Positions 53,812 through 63,963 of a DNA stretch of 64,000 nucleotides are shown here, piece after piece; position 1 is the stretch's first letter, and each line of letters begins with the position of its first letter. The position numbers and the translations under genes are program-made. The DNA is from Arsenicicoccus bolidensis DSM 15745 (GTDB lineage: Bacteria > Actinomycetota > Actinomycetes > Actinomycetales > Dermatophilaceae): positions 62,001 to 126,000 of the forward strand of contig NZ_AUFG01000003.1 of assembly GCF_000426385.1 (NCBI RefSeq), written 5' to 3'. The notes beneath the pieces are model-generated. The model was not told where the DNA came from. It saw only the letters and a program-made list of their open reading frames with translations, and did not search any database.

Positions 53812-54138
53812 ATGACCTACGTGATCGCCCAGCCGTGCGTCGACCTCAAGGACAAGGCCTGCATCGAGGAGTGCCCTGTCGACTGCATCTACGAGGGTGA
53901 GCGCTCGCTCTACATCCACCCGGACGAGTGCGTGGACTGCGGTGCCTGCGAGCCCGTCTGCCCCGTCGAGGCCATCTACTACGAGGACGACGTCCCCGAG
54001 CAGTGGACCGACTACTACAAGGCCAACGTCGAGTTCTTCGACGACCTGGGCAGCCCCGGCGGCGCCGCCAAGATGGGCATGATCAAGAAGGACCACCCGA
54101 TCATCGCCGCCCTGCCCCCGCAGGCCCAGGACGCCTGA
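53812..54138 (+). CDS. fdxA: Seven-iron ferredoxin
   Basis: 108 residues. Cysteine pattern C9, CIEECPVDC and [16 protein letters not shown] gives one [3Fe-4S] and one [4Fe-4S] cluster. The C-terminal [15 protein letters not shown] is typical of actinobacterial FdxA/FdxC. It passes electrons to P450s and other oxidoreductases. It is followed after three bases by the dapC start, a pair conserved in actinobacteria. Confidence 0.95.
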   Translation: MTYVIAQPCVDLKDKACIEECPVDCIYEGERSLYIHPDECVDCGACEPVCPVEAIYYEDDVPEQWTDYYKANVEFFDDLGSPGGAAKMGMIKKDHPIIAALPPQAQDA

Positions 54139-54141
54139 CGC

Positions 54142-55278
54142 GTGGCGCCGCCCAGCCGCGTCGCGCTTCCGGACTTCCCCTGGGACTCCCTCGAGCCCGC
54201 CAAGGCGGTCGCGCGGGCGCACCCTGACGGCATCGTCGACCTGTCCGTCGGCACCCCGGTCGACCCCACCCCCGAGGTGGTGCGTCGTGCCCTGGCCGAC
54301 GCGTCGGACGCACACGGCTACCCGCAGACATACGGCACGCCTGCGCTGCGCGAGGCGGTGGCCGGCTGGTTCGAGCGGCGTCGTGGTGTCCCCGGCCTCG
54401 ACCCCGCCGGCGTGCTGCCGACGGTCGGCTCCAAGGAGCTCGTGGCGTGGCTGCCCCTGCTGCTCGGCCTCGGGCCCGGCGACCAGGTCGGCATCCCCGC
54501 CGTGGCCTACCCGACCTACGACGTCGGCACGCGGATCGCCCGCGCCGAGCCGGTGGTCGTCGACCTGGCGGGCGACCTGCCGCAGGCAGGCGCCATACGG
54601 CTGTTGTGGGTCAACTCGCCCAGCAACCCGACCGGCGCCGTCCGCGACGTCGACACGCTCGCGAGGGTCGTCCGGTGGGCGCGGGACAACGGCGTGGTCG
54701 TCGCGAGCGACGAGTGCTACGCCGAGCTCGTCTGGGACGACGGCGCGCTCGTCGACGGCCTTCCGCGGCCAGGCCACGTGCCCAGCATCCTCGACCCCCG
54801 GGTCAACGAGGGCTCGACCGAGGGCTTGCTGGCGTGCTACTCGCTGTCCAAGCAGTCCAACCTCGCGGGCTACCGCGCCGCCCTCGTCGCCGGTGACCCG
54901 CGGATCGTCAAGCAGCTGCTGGAGATTCGCAAGCACGCCGGGATGATCGTCCCCTGGCCGGTCCAGGAGGCGATGCGCGTCGCCCTCGGCGACGACGCCC
55001 ACGTGGCCGAGCAGCGTGCCCGGTATGCCGAGCGGCGCGCCGCCCTGCTGCCGGCCCTGCAGGGCGCCGGGCTGCGGGTCGACCACTCCGAGGCCGGGCT
55101 CTACCTCTGGTCCACCCGGGACGAGGACTGCTGGACCACCGTCGACGCGCTCGCGCAGCACGGGATCCTCGTCGCACCTGGCGCGTTCTACGGCGCCGCC
55201 GGAGAGCGGCACGTCCGCGTCGCCCTCACCGCCTCCGACGAGCGCATCCAGGCCGCCGTCCGACGTCTCAGCCGCTGA
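54142..55278 (+). CDS. dapC: Succinyldiaminopimelate transaminase
   Basis: 378 residues, GTG start. Class I/II aminotransferase: WVNSPSNPTGAVRD (PLP phosphate region), ASDECYAELVW (Asp/Tyr) and the PLP lysine in YSLSKQSNLAGYR. It makes N-succinyl-LL-diaminopimelate in lysine and peptidoglycan synthesis, and so works between dapD and dapE, both encoded a few kilobases away. The fdxA-dapC pairing supports the assignment over other class I aminotransferases. Confidence 0.93.
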   Translation: MAPPSRVALPDFPWDSLEPAKAVARAHPDGIVDLSVGTPVDPTPEVVRRALADASDAHGYPQTYGTPALREAVAGWFERRRGVPGLDPAGVLPTVGSKELVAWLPLLLGLGPGDQVGIPAVAYPTYDVGTRIARAEPVVVDLAGDLPQAGAIRLLWVNSPSNPTGAVRDVDTLARVVRWARDNGVVVASDECYAELVWDDGALVDGLPRPGHVPSILDPRVNEGSTEGLLACYSLSKQSNLAGYRAALVAGDPRIVKQLLEIRKHAGMIVPWPVQEAMRVALGDDAHVAEQRARYAERRAALLPALQGAGLRVDHSEAGLYLWSTRDEDCWTTVDALAQHGILVAPGAFYGAAGERHVRVALTASDERIQAAVRRLSR

Positions 55279-55396
55279 GCCTCGCCTCACCTACCGCCGG
55301 ATCGGGTCGATCCTGATTCGGGGCGTCCGCCCCACCTGCGGTAGCGTCCAAGCACCGAAGGACCGTGGTGTCCACGGCCCCCCAAGGAGGAAACCC

Positions 55397-56701
<1,305 letters not shown>

Positions 56702-56708
56702 GCCGCAC

Positions 56709-56760
56709 GAAGCACGAAGCACCACCAAGCGCGAAGCACCAAGCACCAAGCACCAAGCAC
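56709..56760. repeat. Heptamer tandem repeat downstream of gltA
   Basis: AAGCACC repeats nearly four times in register (56734-56760), with degenerate units before it. It lies between the gltA stop and its terminator and is transcribed with gltA. Confidence 0.7.
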
Positions 56761-56764
56761 GCCA

Positions 56765-56798
56765 AGGGGCCGCTCATCCGCACGGGTGAGCGGCCCCT
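56765..56798 (+). terminator. Hairpin after gltA
   Basis: AGGGGCCGCTCA and TGAGCGGCCCCT are perfectly complementary around a ten-base loop. Confidence 0.75.
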
Positions 56799-56833
56799 CG
56801 GCCGTCCCCGCCCCTCGCCACCCCGCCTGCCCG

Positions 56834-56966
56834 CCAATGGTCACCAATGGACGATTCGGCCTCACGCCATTGGTCACCAATGGACGATCCGGCCTCACGC
56901 CATTGGTCACCAATGGGCGATTCGGGGCGTGTTTGAACGATCCAGGCCATCACTGGTGACCAATGG
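56834..56966. repeat. Palindromic intergenic repeat, copy 3 (33-bp tandem array)
   Basis: Three units at exact 33-bp spacing (56834, 56867, 56900) each begin with a near or perfect palindrome of the type CCATTGGTCACCAATGG. After the third comes TTGAACGATC and then the inverted arm ACTGGTGACCAATGG (56952-56966). The gap 56702-57024 contains no gene; it holds only the heptamers, the terminator and this array. The constant unit length and absence of unique spacers rule out CRISPR. Confidence 0.75.
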
Positions 56967-57024
56967 CGCCGGTGCGGAGGTCGCGCCGGGGGCAGAGCAG
57001 ACGGGCAGGCAGACGGGCTCTGGG

Positions 57025-57888
57025 TCAGCGGATCGTGACGGCCGTGGCGGCGACGGGCGAGCGGGCGGCCCGCCAGGACCAGCCCTCCTCGCCACGCGCC
57101 CGCGTCCACTCCCGGTCGCCCACCGTGACGGACGACAGCCCGTGCCGCTGCGCGTGCGCCACGGCCCAGTGCCCGACCATCCACGCCTGCTCCGCCGTCG
57201 AGCCCCGCACCTCGACGTGGTCGCCGCTGACGACGCCTCGCACGGCGAGCTGCTTCTCGAGGTCCCGGGCGACGACGACCGGGCCGGCCCGTCGGTCGCC
57301 GGATACCAGCGGCTCGAGCCGGCAGCCGAGTCCGCCCGGCGTGTGCCCGGCCAGCGTCGAGGCCAGCGCACGCCCCTCGCCCTCGTGGTCGGCATAGGCC
57401 TCGGGATAGCCCGACCGCTGCACGCGCTGGGCGATCTTGGTGATCTCCATCGTCTGCCAGCCGTCGACCTTGACCAACGCGTCGTAGAACTGATTGGTGG
57501 CGTAGACGGGGTCCATGATCTGCTCCACGGTGCCCCAGCCCTGCGAGGGTCGCTGCTGGAACAGGCCGACCGAGTCGCGGTCGCCGTAGTCGATGTTCTC
57601 GAGCTTGGACTCCTGGATGGCGGTGGCCAGCGCGATCGTGGCGGCGCGGGCGGGCAGCCCACGCCGCGCGCCGATCCCGGTGATGGTGGCGGCGTTGGCC
57701 GTCTGGTCCGGGTTGAAGGTCGCGGTGTAGGTCGAGGCGACCGCCCGGCACGTGGACGAGCCGAAGCCCTCGTTGAAGTCACGCACGGTGTGCCAGACGT
57801 AGCCGAGACCGGCGAGCACCAGCGCCACGACCACCGCGACGACGACGAGCCGGTGGGTGCGGCGCCGCTCGGCCCTAGTCGTTGGCAT
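57025..57888 (-). CDS. Membrane-anchored protein with lysozyme/transglycosylase-like core
   Basis: 287 residues. One N-terminal membrane helix ([18 protein letters not shown]), then an extracytoplasmic domain. The core [20 protein letters not shown] followed by [18 protein letters not shown] resembles soluble lytic transglycosylase/Rpf-like folds, with Glu in QESKL as the possible catalytic acid. Relatives are sometimes labelled heavy-metal transporters without clear basis. Its start overlaps the end of dapD by 14 bp, so the two are coupled, which suits a cell-wall role. Activity unproven. Confidence 0.65.
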   Translation of the reverse strand: MPTTRAERRRTHRLVVVAVVVALVLAGLGYVWHTVRDFNEGFGSSTCRAVASTYTATFNPDQTANAATITGIGARRGLPARAATIALATAIQESKLENIDYGDRDSVGLFQQRPSQGWGTVEQIMDPVYATNQFYDALVKVDGWQTMEITKIAQRVQRSGYPEAYADHEGEGRALASTLAGHTPGGLGCRLEPLVSGDRRAGPVVVARDLEKQLAVRGVVSGDHVEVRGSTAEQAWMVGHWAVAHAQRHGLSSVTVGDREWTRARGEEGWSWRAARSPVAATAVTIR

Positions 57889-58801
57889 GCAGCTCGGAGT
57901 TGAGGGCGATGCCGTGGCCGTCGCGAGCCTTGGCGAGGACCGTCCCCGTCACCGAGTCCCGGATGAACAGCAGGTTGGACTGGCCGGACAGCTCGGCCGC
58001 CTTGACGACCCGGCCGTCGGCGAGCGTGACCTTGGTGCCGGCGGTGACGTAGAGCCCCGCCTCGACGACGCAGTCGTCGCCGAGGGCGATGCCGATGCCG
58101 GACTCCGCGCCGAGCAGGCAGCGCTCGCCGATGGCGACGCGCTCGGTGCCGCCCCCGGACAGGGTGCCCATCGTTGAGCCGCCGCCGCCGATGTCGGAGC
58201 CGTCGCCCACGACGACGCCCTGCGAGATCCGGCCCTCGACCATGGAGGAGCCGAGCGTGCCGGCGTTGAAGTTGACGAAGCCCTCGTGCATCACGGTGGT
58301 CCCGGACGCGAGGTGGGCGCCGAGCCGCACCCGGTCCGCATCGGCGACGCGCACGCCGGTGGGCAGGACGTAGTCCGTCATACGGGGGAACTTGTCCACG
58401 CCGTGCACCTGCACCGGACCGCGAGCGCGCAGCGCGAGCCGGACGTTCTCGAAGCCCTCGGGCGAGCACGGGCCGTGGTTGGTCCACACGACGTTGGCGA
58501 GCGCGCCGAACAGGCCGTCCAGGTTGATCGAGTTGGGGCGGACGAGCCGGTGCGAGAGCAGGTGCAGGCGCAGGTAGGCGTCGCGCGCGTCGGCGGGTGG
58601 CGCGTCCAGGTCGATCTCGGTCAGGACGGCCTCGAGGGTGACGCCCCGCGCCTCGTCCTCGCCCGCGAGGTCCACGAGCGCCGCGGGCAGGTCGGAGCCG
58701 TCATGGTCCCCGAGCACGGGGGAGGGGTACCACGTGTCGAGCACCGTCCCGGAGGTCGTGATGGTCGCGAGTCCGTGGCCCCAGGCCGTGCGAGAAGTCA
58801 T
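57875..58801 (-). CDS. dapD: 2,3,4,5-tetrahydropyridine-2,6-dicarboxylate N-succinyltransferase
   Basis: 308 residues from ATG 58801. The actinobacterial DapD type has a left-handed beta helix with hexad repeats ([56 protein letters not shown]). It succinylates tetrahydrodipicolinate using succinyl-CoA, before DapC and DapE. It is divergent from dapE with about 100 bp between, so the two may share a control region. Confidence 0.94.
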   Translation of the reverse strand: MTSRTAWGHGLATITTSGTVLDTWYPSPVLGDHDGSDLPAALVDLAGEDEARGVTLEAVLTEIDLDAPPADARDAYLRLHLLSHRLVRPNSINLDGLFGALANVVWTNHGPCSPEGFENVRLALRARGPVQVHGVDKFPRMTDYVLPTGVRVADADRVRLGAHLASGTTVMHEGFVNFNAGTLGSSMVEGRISQGVVVGDGSDIGGGGSTMGTLSGGGTERVAIGERCLLGAESGIGIALGDDCVVEAGLYVTAGTKVTLADGRVVKAAELSGQSNLLFIRDSVTGTVLAKARDGHGIALNSELHAND

Positions 58802-58905
58802 GCCTTCCAGGCTATCGGTCGGTGCTGGGCGCGCGGTGGAGCGACGCTCGGGAGCGCCTGTGAGAGCGCGGGATCTGGGCACGGCGCTCGGCATACATTG
58901 TCCGT

Positions 58906-59988
58906 ATGACGACCCCAGCGCACCTCGACCTGTCGGCATCGGCGGTGGACCTCACCGAGGCCGTCTGCAACATCGCCTCGGTGAGCCACGAGGAGGAGGT
59001 GCTGGCGGACGCCGTCGAGGCGGCGCTGCGGCCGCTCGCCCACCTGAGCGTGCGCCGCGACGGGCACACGATCGTCGCCCGCACCGACCTCGGCCGCCCC
59101 GAGCGGGTGGTCCTGGCGGGGCACCTCGACACCGTCCCGTTCGCGGGTCAGGGCCCGGCGGCCTCGCTGCCCATCACCCGCACCGCCACCGAGCTGGTCG
59201 GGCGCGGCACCACCGACATGAAGGGCGGGGTCGCCGTCATGCTGGCGCTCGCGGCGGCCGCCGTGGAACCCAGCCGCGACATCACCTACGTGTTCTACGA
59301 CTGCGAGGAGGTCGAGGCGGAGCACAACGGCCTCGCGCGCCTGGTCCACAACGACCCCAGCGTCCTCGAGGCGGACTTCGCGGTGCTGCTGGAGCCGACC
59401 GACGGCACGGTCGAGGGTGGCTGCAAGGGCACCATCCGGATCGAGGTGACGGCCCGGGGCAAGGCCGCCCACAGCGGACGACCGTGGATGGGGCACAACG
59501 CGATCCACGAGGCGGGCACGATCATCGACCGGCTGCGGGAGTTCGACGCGCAGACCGTGGTCGTGGACGGGCTGGAGTTCCGCGAGGGCCTGTCGGCGGT
59601 CGGCATCCGGGGTGGGCGCGCCGGCAACGTCGTGCCGGACGAGTGCGTCGTCACGATCAACTACCGCTTCGCGCCGCACATCGACGCGGTCGAGGCCGAG
59701 CGGCGCCTGCGCGAGCTCTTCGCGGACTACGACGTCGTGGTGACGGACGCCGCCGACGGGGCGCGCCCGGGGCTGGACCGGGCGGCGGCTCAGGCCTTCG
59801 TGGCCGCGCTGGGGCTGCCGGTGCAGGGCAAGCAGGGCTGGACCGACGTGGCCCGGTTCAGCGCCGTGGGCGTGCCCGCCGTCAACTTCGGACCCGGCGA
59901 CCCGCTCGTCGCGCACCAGGACGAGGAGCGCTGCGCGATCGCCCAGATCGAGCAGGCCTACGACCGGCTGCTCGCCTGGCTGACCTGA
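58906..59988 (+). CDS. dapE: Succinyl-diaminopimelate desuccinylase
   Basis: 360 residues of the M20 family. Zinc-binding [14 protein letters not shown] and the catalytic [12 protein letters not shown]; the lid domain is [20 protein letters not shown]. The C-terminal zinc His lies in [13 protein letters not shown]. It releases LL-DAP for lysine and peptidoglycan. TACATT about 8 bases upstream of the ATG could be a -10 for a leaderless transcript. Confidence 0.95.
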   Translation: MTTPAHLDLSASAVDLTEAVCNIASVSHEEEVLADAVEAALRPLAHLSVRRDGHTIVARTDLGRPERVVLAGHLDTVPFAGQGPAASLPITRTATELVGRGTTDMKGGVAVMLALAAAAVEPSRDITYVFYDCEEVEAEHNGLARLVHNDPSVLEADFAVLLEPTDGTVEGGCKGTIRIEVTARGKAAHSGRPWMGHNAIHEAGTIIDRLREFDAQTVVVDGLEFREGLSAVGIRGGRAGNVVPDECVVTINYRFAPHIDAVEAERRLRELFADYDVVVTDAADGARPGLDRAAAQAFVAALGLPVQGKQGWTDVARFSAVGVPAVNFGPGDPLVAHQDEERCAIAQIEQAYDRLLAWLT

Positions 59989-60009
59989 TCGCGCAGGTAG
60001 GTTGGCCGC

Positions 60010-60765
60010 ATGAAGGACGCTCGAGGGGACTACCACAAGGGCCCGGTGACGCTGCGCGGCAAGCGCGTCCCAGGCTCCACGACCGACCAGCGGCTGCTCG
60101 ACAACAGCGGCGACGCCGAGTGGGTGCACTCGGACCCGTGGCGGGTCATGCGGATCCAGGCGGAGTTCGTCGAGGGTTTCGGCGCGCTGGCCGAGCTGGG
60201 TGACGCCGTCAGCGTGTTCGGGTCGGCGCGGGTGCCGCGCGAGCACCCGACCTACGAGCTCGGCGTGCAGCTCGGGCAGTCGCTGGTGCAGGCGGGCTTC
60301 GCCGTCATCACCGGCGGCGGCCCCGGGCTGATGGAGGCGGCCAACCGCGGGGCGCTCGAGGCCGGCGGCGCGTCGGTCGGGCTGGGCATCGAGCTGCCGT
60401 TCGAGCAGGGCCTCAACGAGTACGTCGACCTCGGCGTCAACTTCCGCTACTTCTTCGCCCGCAAGACCATGTTCGTCAAGTACGCCCAGGGCTTCGTCGT
60501 CCTCCCCGGCGGGTTCGGCACGCTGGACGAGCTGTTCGAGGCGGTGACCCTCGTCCAGACGCGCAAGGTGACGTCCTTCCCGATCGTGCTGCTCGGCTGC
60601 GACTACTGGGCGGGGCTGCTCGACTGGGTCCGCGGCTCGATGCTCCCGGCGGGCACCGTGAGCGCCTCCGACCTCGAGCTCCTGCACGTGGTGGACACCG
60701 TCGAGGAGGCCGTCCGGATCGTCCGCGGCGCGGGGGAGGACCAGGCGGCCCGCCGCCCCGAGTGA
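60010..60765 (+). CDS. LOG-family protein (TIGR00730 Rossmann fold)
   Basis: 251 residues. SVFGSARVP, ITGGGPGLMEAANRGAL and VLPGGFGTLDELFEAVTLVQ are the three marks of the LOG family; PGGxGTxxE binds the nucleotide ribose phosphate. LOG enzymes release cytokinin-like bases from nucleotide monophosphates, and the physiological substrate in bacteria is debated. It follows dapE by 21 bases; M. tuberculosis has a LOG gene in the same area. Confidence 0.9.
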   Translation: MKDARGDYHKGPVTLRGKRVPGSTTDQRLLDNSGDAEWVHSDPWRVMRIQAEFVEGFGALAELGDAVSVFGSARVPREHPTYELGVQLGQSLVQAGFAVITGGGPGLMEAANRGALEAGGASVGLGIELPFEQGLNEYVDLGVNFRYFFARKTMFVKYAQGFVVLPGGFGTLDELFEAVTLVQTRKVTSFPIVLLGCDYWAGLLDWVRGSMLPAGTVSASDLELLHVVDTVEEAVRIVRGAGEDQAARRPE

Positions 60766-60835
60766 CCTCTTCGCGGCCGCGCTGCCCCGGGCGCGGGGAT
60801 GGCTTCCCCCCGGTGCCCGTGGCACGATCGGGGGC

Positions 60836-61318
60836 GTGCCGTTGCTGATGATCGTCCTGACCGTGCTCGTGGTGGGCCTGCTGACCGCGGCCCTCGTGTG
60901 GGCCGTCGGGGCGCGCCCGGGGTCGCTGTCCGACCAGGCGCTCGCCGACCCGACGTCGAGCTCGCCGTATGCCGGCCTGCCCGACGGGCCCGTGGTCACC
61001 GACACGGTGCGGGACCTGCGCTTCGACCAGGTGCTGCGCGGCTATCGCATGGACCAGGTCGACGAGGTGCTGGACCGGCTCGTCGACGAGCTGCGCCATC
61101 GCGACCACGAGATCGAGCGGCTGCGGGGTGAGGGTGGCGACGGCGTCCGCAGCGGATCCGTCGGGCCGAGGGGCCTGGACCCCGCGACCCATCCCGACGT
61201 GACGACCGGGCCGCTCGACGTGTCCGAGATCGTGCGCGCCCCCGCCGGGGCGAGCCTGTGGACCCGGCGTGATCCCGACGCCACCCGTCCTGCCCGCGAG
61301 CCCGACCGGTCGTCGTGA
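60836..61318 (+). CDS. DivIVA-domain membrane protein
   Basis: 160 residues, GTG start. An N-terminal helix (LMIVLTVLVVGLLTAALVWA) is followed by a DivIVA-like segment, VRDLRFDQVLRGYRMDQVDE with VLDRLVDELRHRDHEI, which forms the start of a coiled coil. The C-terminus is Pro/Arg-rich. DivIVA proteins recruit partners to curved membrane at cell poles. It overlaps the next gene (GTGA), a mannosyltransferase-like protein. Confidence 0.75.
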   Translation: MPLLMIVLTVLVVGLLTAALVWAVGARPGSLSDQALADPTSSSPYAGLPDGPVVTDTVRDLRFDQVLRGYRMDQVDEVLDRLVDELRHRDHEIERLRGEGGDGVRSGSVGPRGLDPATHPDVTTGPLDVSEIVRAPAGASLWTRRDPDATRPAREPDRSS

Positions 61319-62547
61319 CGGCGGGCGCCACGGTCGGCACCCGGACCCACGTCGCCGGGCCCCTGGGCGGGGTCGGGCGATGGCGGACGCCCCGGCTGCT
61401 GCTGGTGACGTTGCTGACCTATGCCGCGACGCGCCTCGTGTCCGGCCTCCTCATCGCCCGGGCCGCCCGCCACCAGGTGCCGATCGGCTGGACCGGCGAT
61501 CCCGTCGACTACTGGGGCATGACCCTCATGTGGGACGGCACGTGGTACCGCCGGATCGCGGAGACCGGCTATCCCGTGCCGATCCCCGTCGACGCCGCTG
61601 GGGTCACGCAGCAGAACGAGTGGGCGTTCTACCCCCTCTTCCCCGGCCTGGCCCGGGGCCTCATGGCCGTCACCGGCCTCGAGTTCCGGTATGCCGGAGC
61701 GATCGTCGCCACCGTCCTCGGCGCCGCAGCCGCGGTGCTGCTGGTGGTGCTGCTGCGGCGGCACGTGTCCGACGGCGTGGCCGTCCTCGCGATGGCGGTG
61801 TGGGCCACCTATCTCGCGACCCCGGTGCTGCAGATCGCCTACACCGAGTCCCTCGCGATGCTGCTGCTCGTGGCCTTCCTCCTGCTGCTGGAGCAGCAAC
61901 GCTGGTGGGGCGCGGTCGCCGTGGCCCTGCTCATCGGCCTGTCGCGCCCCATCGCCGTCCCCCTCGGCCTGGTCGCGCTGGTCGCCGTGGTCCTGCGGTG
62001 GCGGCGCCGCGCGGAGCGCCCGATCGGGCGGGGGGAGTGGGCCGGGATGCTCGCGACCCTGGCCGGGTGCGGGGTGGCGGGCTTCGTCTGGCCCGCGATC
62101 GTGTGGTGGGCCACCGGGCAGCCGGACGGCTACACCGACACCATGGCCTCCTGGCGCGCCGGGCACGAGATCACGCCGTTCGTGCCGTGGTGGACCAACG
62201 CCGAATACTTCTTCGAGGACAAGGCCCTCGTCGTCCTCGTGGCCTACACCGTGGTCCTGCTGCTGCTGGCGTTGGGTCCGTGGGCCCGGCCGCTCGGCTG
62301 GGTGATGCGCAGCTGGATGCTGGCCTACCCGCTCTACCTCTTCGCCGTGCAGGACCCGGGGACGAGCCTCTACCGCTACCTGCTGCTGCTGTTCCCCGCT
62401 GCCCTCATCGGGGTGGGGGCCACGTGCCGGGTGACGGCGGGCACCGTGGTGCGGGCAGCCGCCCTCGTCGGCCTGGGCGTTGCGCTGCAGGTGTGGTGGA
62501 CCCAGGAGGTCCTGGTGCTCCACCTGCCAGCCTCCTGGCCCCCGTGA
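61315..62547 (+). CDS. PIG-V/PMT-like mannosyltransferase, polytopic
   Basis: 410 residues, about 10-12 helices. The first extracytoplasmic loop has MTLMWDGTWYRRIAETGYP; WDGxWY..IA..GY is the loop motif of PIG-V-type and related GT-C transferases that use polyprenyl-phosphate mannose. It then has YPLFPGLARGLM and AYTESLAMLLLVAF. It may add sugar to a lipid-linked or wall glycan. GTGA overlap with the DivIVA-domain gene links the two. Confidence 0.82.
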   Translation: MTAGATVGTRTHVAGPLGGVGRWRTPRLLLVTLLTYAATRLVSGLLIARAARHQVPIGWTGDPVDYWGMTLMWDGTWYRRIAETGYPVPIPVDAAGVTQQNEWAFYPLFPGLARGLMAVTGLEFRYAGAIVATVLGAAAAVLLVVLLRRHVSDGVAVLAMAVWATYLATPVLQIAYTESLAMLLLVAFLLLLEQQRWWGAVAVALLIGLSRPIAVPLGLVALVAVVLRWRRRAERPIGRGEWAGMLATLAGCGVAGFVWPAIVWWATGQPDGYTDTMASWRAGHEITPFVPWWTNAEYFFEDKALVVLVAYTVVLLLLALGPWARPLGWVMRSWMLAYPLYLFAVQDPGTSLYRYLLLLFPAALIGVGATCRVTAGTVVRAAALVGLGVALQVWWTQEVLVLHLPASWPP

Positions 62548-62588
62548 CCCGCCCCCTCCCCGCGCTCTGGACGCCCTTCCTCGCCCCG

Positions 62589-62655
62589 CCACTGGTCACC
62601 ACTGGCGTTCTTGAACGTTCAAAACGTGCTCTCAGACGTCATTGGTGACCAATGG
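62589..62655. repeat. Palindromic intergenic repeat, copy 4
   Basis: Outer arms CCACTGGTCACCACTGG (62589-62605) and CATTGGTGACCAATGG (62640-62655) enclose the perfect palindrome TTGAACGTTCAA (62611-62622). It lies between the mannosyltransferase and the enoyl-CoA hydratase gene. Structure and end sequence (ACCAATGGCGCC) match copy 3. Confidence 0.75.
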
Positions 62656-62668
62656 CGCCAGCCGGGGG

Positions 62669-63508
62669 TCAGCGGCCCTCGAAGATCGGCTTCTGCTTGG
62701 CCAGGAAGGCGTCGACCGCCGCGGCGTGGTCGGCGCTGCCACCGGTGCGGTTCATCAGCTCCCCCTCGTGAGCGAGCGACTCGGCGAAGGAGTGCTGGGC
62801 CGAGTGGTGCACGGCCTCCCTGACGGCGGCGTACGCCAGGGTCGGGCCCTTCGCCATACGACGGGCCAGGTCCATCGCGGGGACCATCACGTCGCCCTCG
62901 ACCACCTCGTTGACCAGGCCCAGCTCCTTGGCCTCGGCCGCCTTGATGGTCCGGGGAAACATCAGGAGCTCCTTGGCCCGCGCCGTCCCGACCAGGCGCG
63001 GCAGGGTCCAGGACGCCCCGGTGTCGCAGGAGAGCGCGATACCGGTGAACGCGAAGTTGTAGCCGCCACCCTCCGCGAGGAAGCGGTAGTCCGCGGCGAA
63101 GGTGAACGAGGCGCCCGCCCCCGCGGCGACGCCGTTGACCGCGGCGATCACCGGCTTGGGCATGGTGGCGATCAGCGTCACCGCCGGGTTGTAGTGCTGC
63201 TCGACGGTGTCCCACAGCGACGGGTCCTGGCGCTGGAGCAGCTCGACGTGCGACTTGAGGTCCTGGCCGACGCAGAAGGCGCGGCCGGACCCCGTGAGCA
63301 CGAGGCAGCGCACCTCGGGGTCGTCGGCGACCTGCCGCAGAGCCGCGAGGAAGGCCTCCTTGGTGGGGATGTCGAGGGAGTTCATCGCGTCGGGGCGGTT
63401 GAAGGTCACCACGCCCACGCCATCCTCGACGGTCACGAGCACGGGAGCCTCGGACGTGTGGGGTGTCCGTGCGGGCTGGGCGGGCTGGGGCGCGGTCGTG
63501 TCGGTCAC
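62669..63508 (-). CDS. Enoyl-CoA hydratase/isomerase
   Basis: 279 residues from GTG 63508, which has GAGGAGAG upstream. Crotonase fold: VVTFNRPDAMNSLD, AFCVGQDLKSH, then the oxyanion hole NGVAAGAGASFTFAADYRFL and the FAFTGIALSCDTGASWTLPR loop. The Asp in CDTGASW matches the PaaG-like isomerase/hydratase subgroup rather than the two-Glu crotonase, so an isomerase or ring-opening function is possible. No fatty-acid or phenylacetate genes lie adjacent. Confidence 0.88.
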   Translation of the reverse strand: MTDTTAPQPAQPARTPHTSEAPVLVTVEDGVGVVTFNRPDAMNSLDIPTKEAFLAALRQVADDPEVRCLVLTGSGRAFCVGQDLKSHVELLQRQDPSLWDTVEQHYNPAVTLIATMPKPVIAAVNGVAAGAGASFTFAADYRFLAEGGGYNFAFTGIALSCDTGASWTLPRLVGTARAKELLMFPRTIKAAEAKELGLVNEVVEGDVMVPAMDLARRMAKGPTLAYAAVREAVHHSAQHSFAESLAHEGELMNRTGGSADHAAAVDAFLAKQKPIFEGR

Positions 63509-63722
63509 GAGCTCTCCTCGGGAGGTGGGTCTGCGGCGGTGCAGGGCTGCGGCCCAATCTAGCGACCGGCCGTCCAGGCGCCAGAGCGACAAGAAGTGAC
63601 GTCCGGCACCTGTGGAGGTGATTAGGAACCACGGGCCAAGACTTGCGATAATGGATCCAGGTCTGTGACCCCGGTGCCTCGTCCGTGGGGTGGGGTCGCA
63701 CTGATAAGGGAAGAGGAAGCGC

Positions 63723-63890
63723 ATGGCGGCGATGAAGCCCAGGACCGGAGACGGTCCCCTCGAGGTGACCAAGGAGGGGCGCGGTATCGTCCTGCGCATG
63801 CCCTTGGAGGGTGGCGGACGCCTCGTGGTGGAGATGACTCCCGACGAGATCGCAGCACTCGGCGAGGCCATCAAGACGGTGACTGGCTGA
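63723..63890 (+). CDS. DUF3117 small conserved protein
   Basis: 55 residues. MAAMKPRTGDGPLEVTKEGR then GIVLRMPLEGGGRLVVEMTP and a last helix (DEIAALGEAIKTVTG). This sequence is nearly invariant across actinobacteria, and a homologue lies in the same area of the M. tuberculosis chromosome (Rv1211). Ribosome site GAGGAAG lies five bases before the ATG. A GATAAT at 63647-63652 is a fair -10. Function unknown. Confidence 0.95.
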   Translation: MAAMKPRTGDGPLEVTKEGRGIVLRMPLEGGGRLVVEMTPDEIAALGEAIKTVTG

Positions 63891-63925
63891 CCGGCTGAGA
63901 GACCGACGAGCACTGCTCGTATGAC

Positions 63926-63963
63926 GGAAGGCGCCCAACCCCTACTCGGGGTGGGCGCCTTCC
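63926..63963 (+). terminator. Strong hairpin after DUF3117 gene
   Basis: GGAAGGCGCCCAACCCC and GGGGTGGGCGCCTTCC pair with one bulge and a five-base loop, 35 bases after the stop. Confidence 0.85.

Noticed and set aside
56834-56966. Possible CRISPR array (regular 33-bp spacing)
   Set aside because: The whole 33-bp unit is repeated, there are no unique spacers, no cas genes nearby, and only three units.
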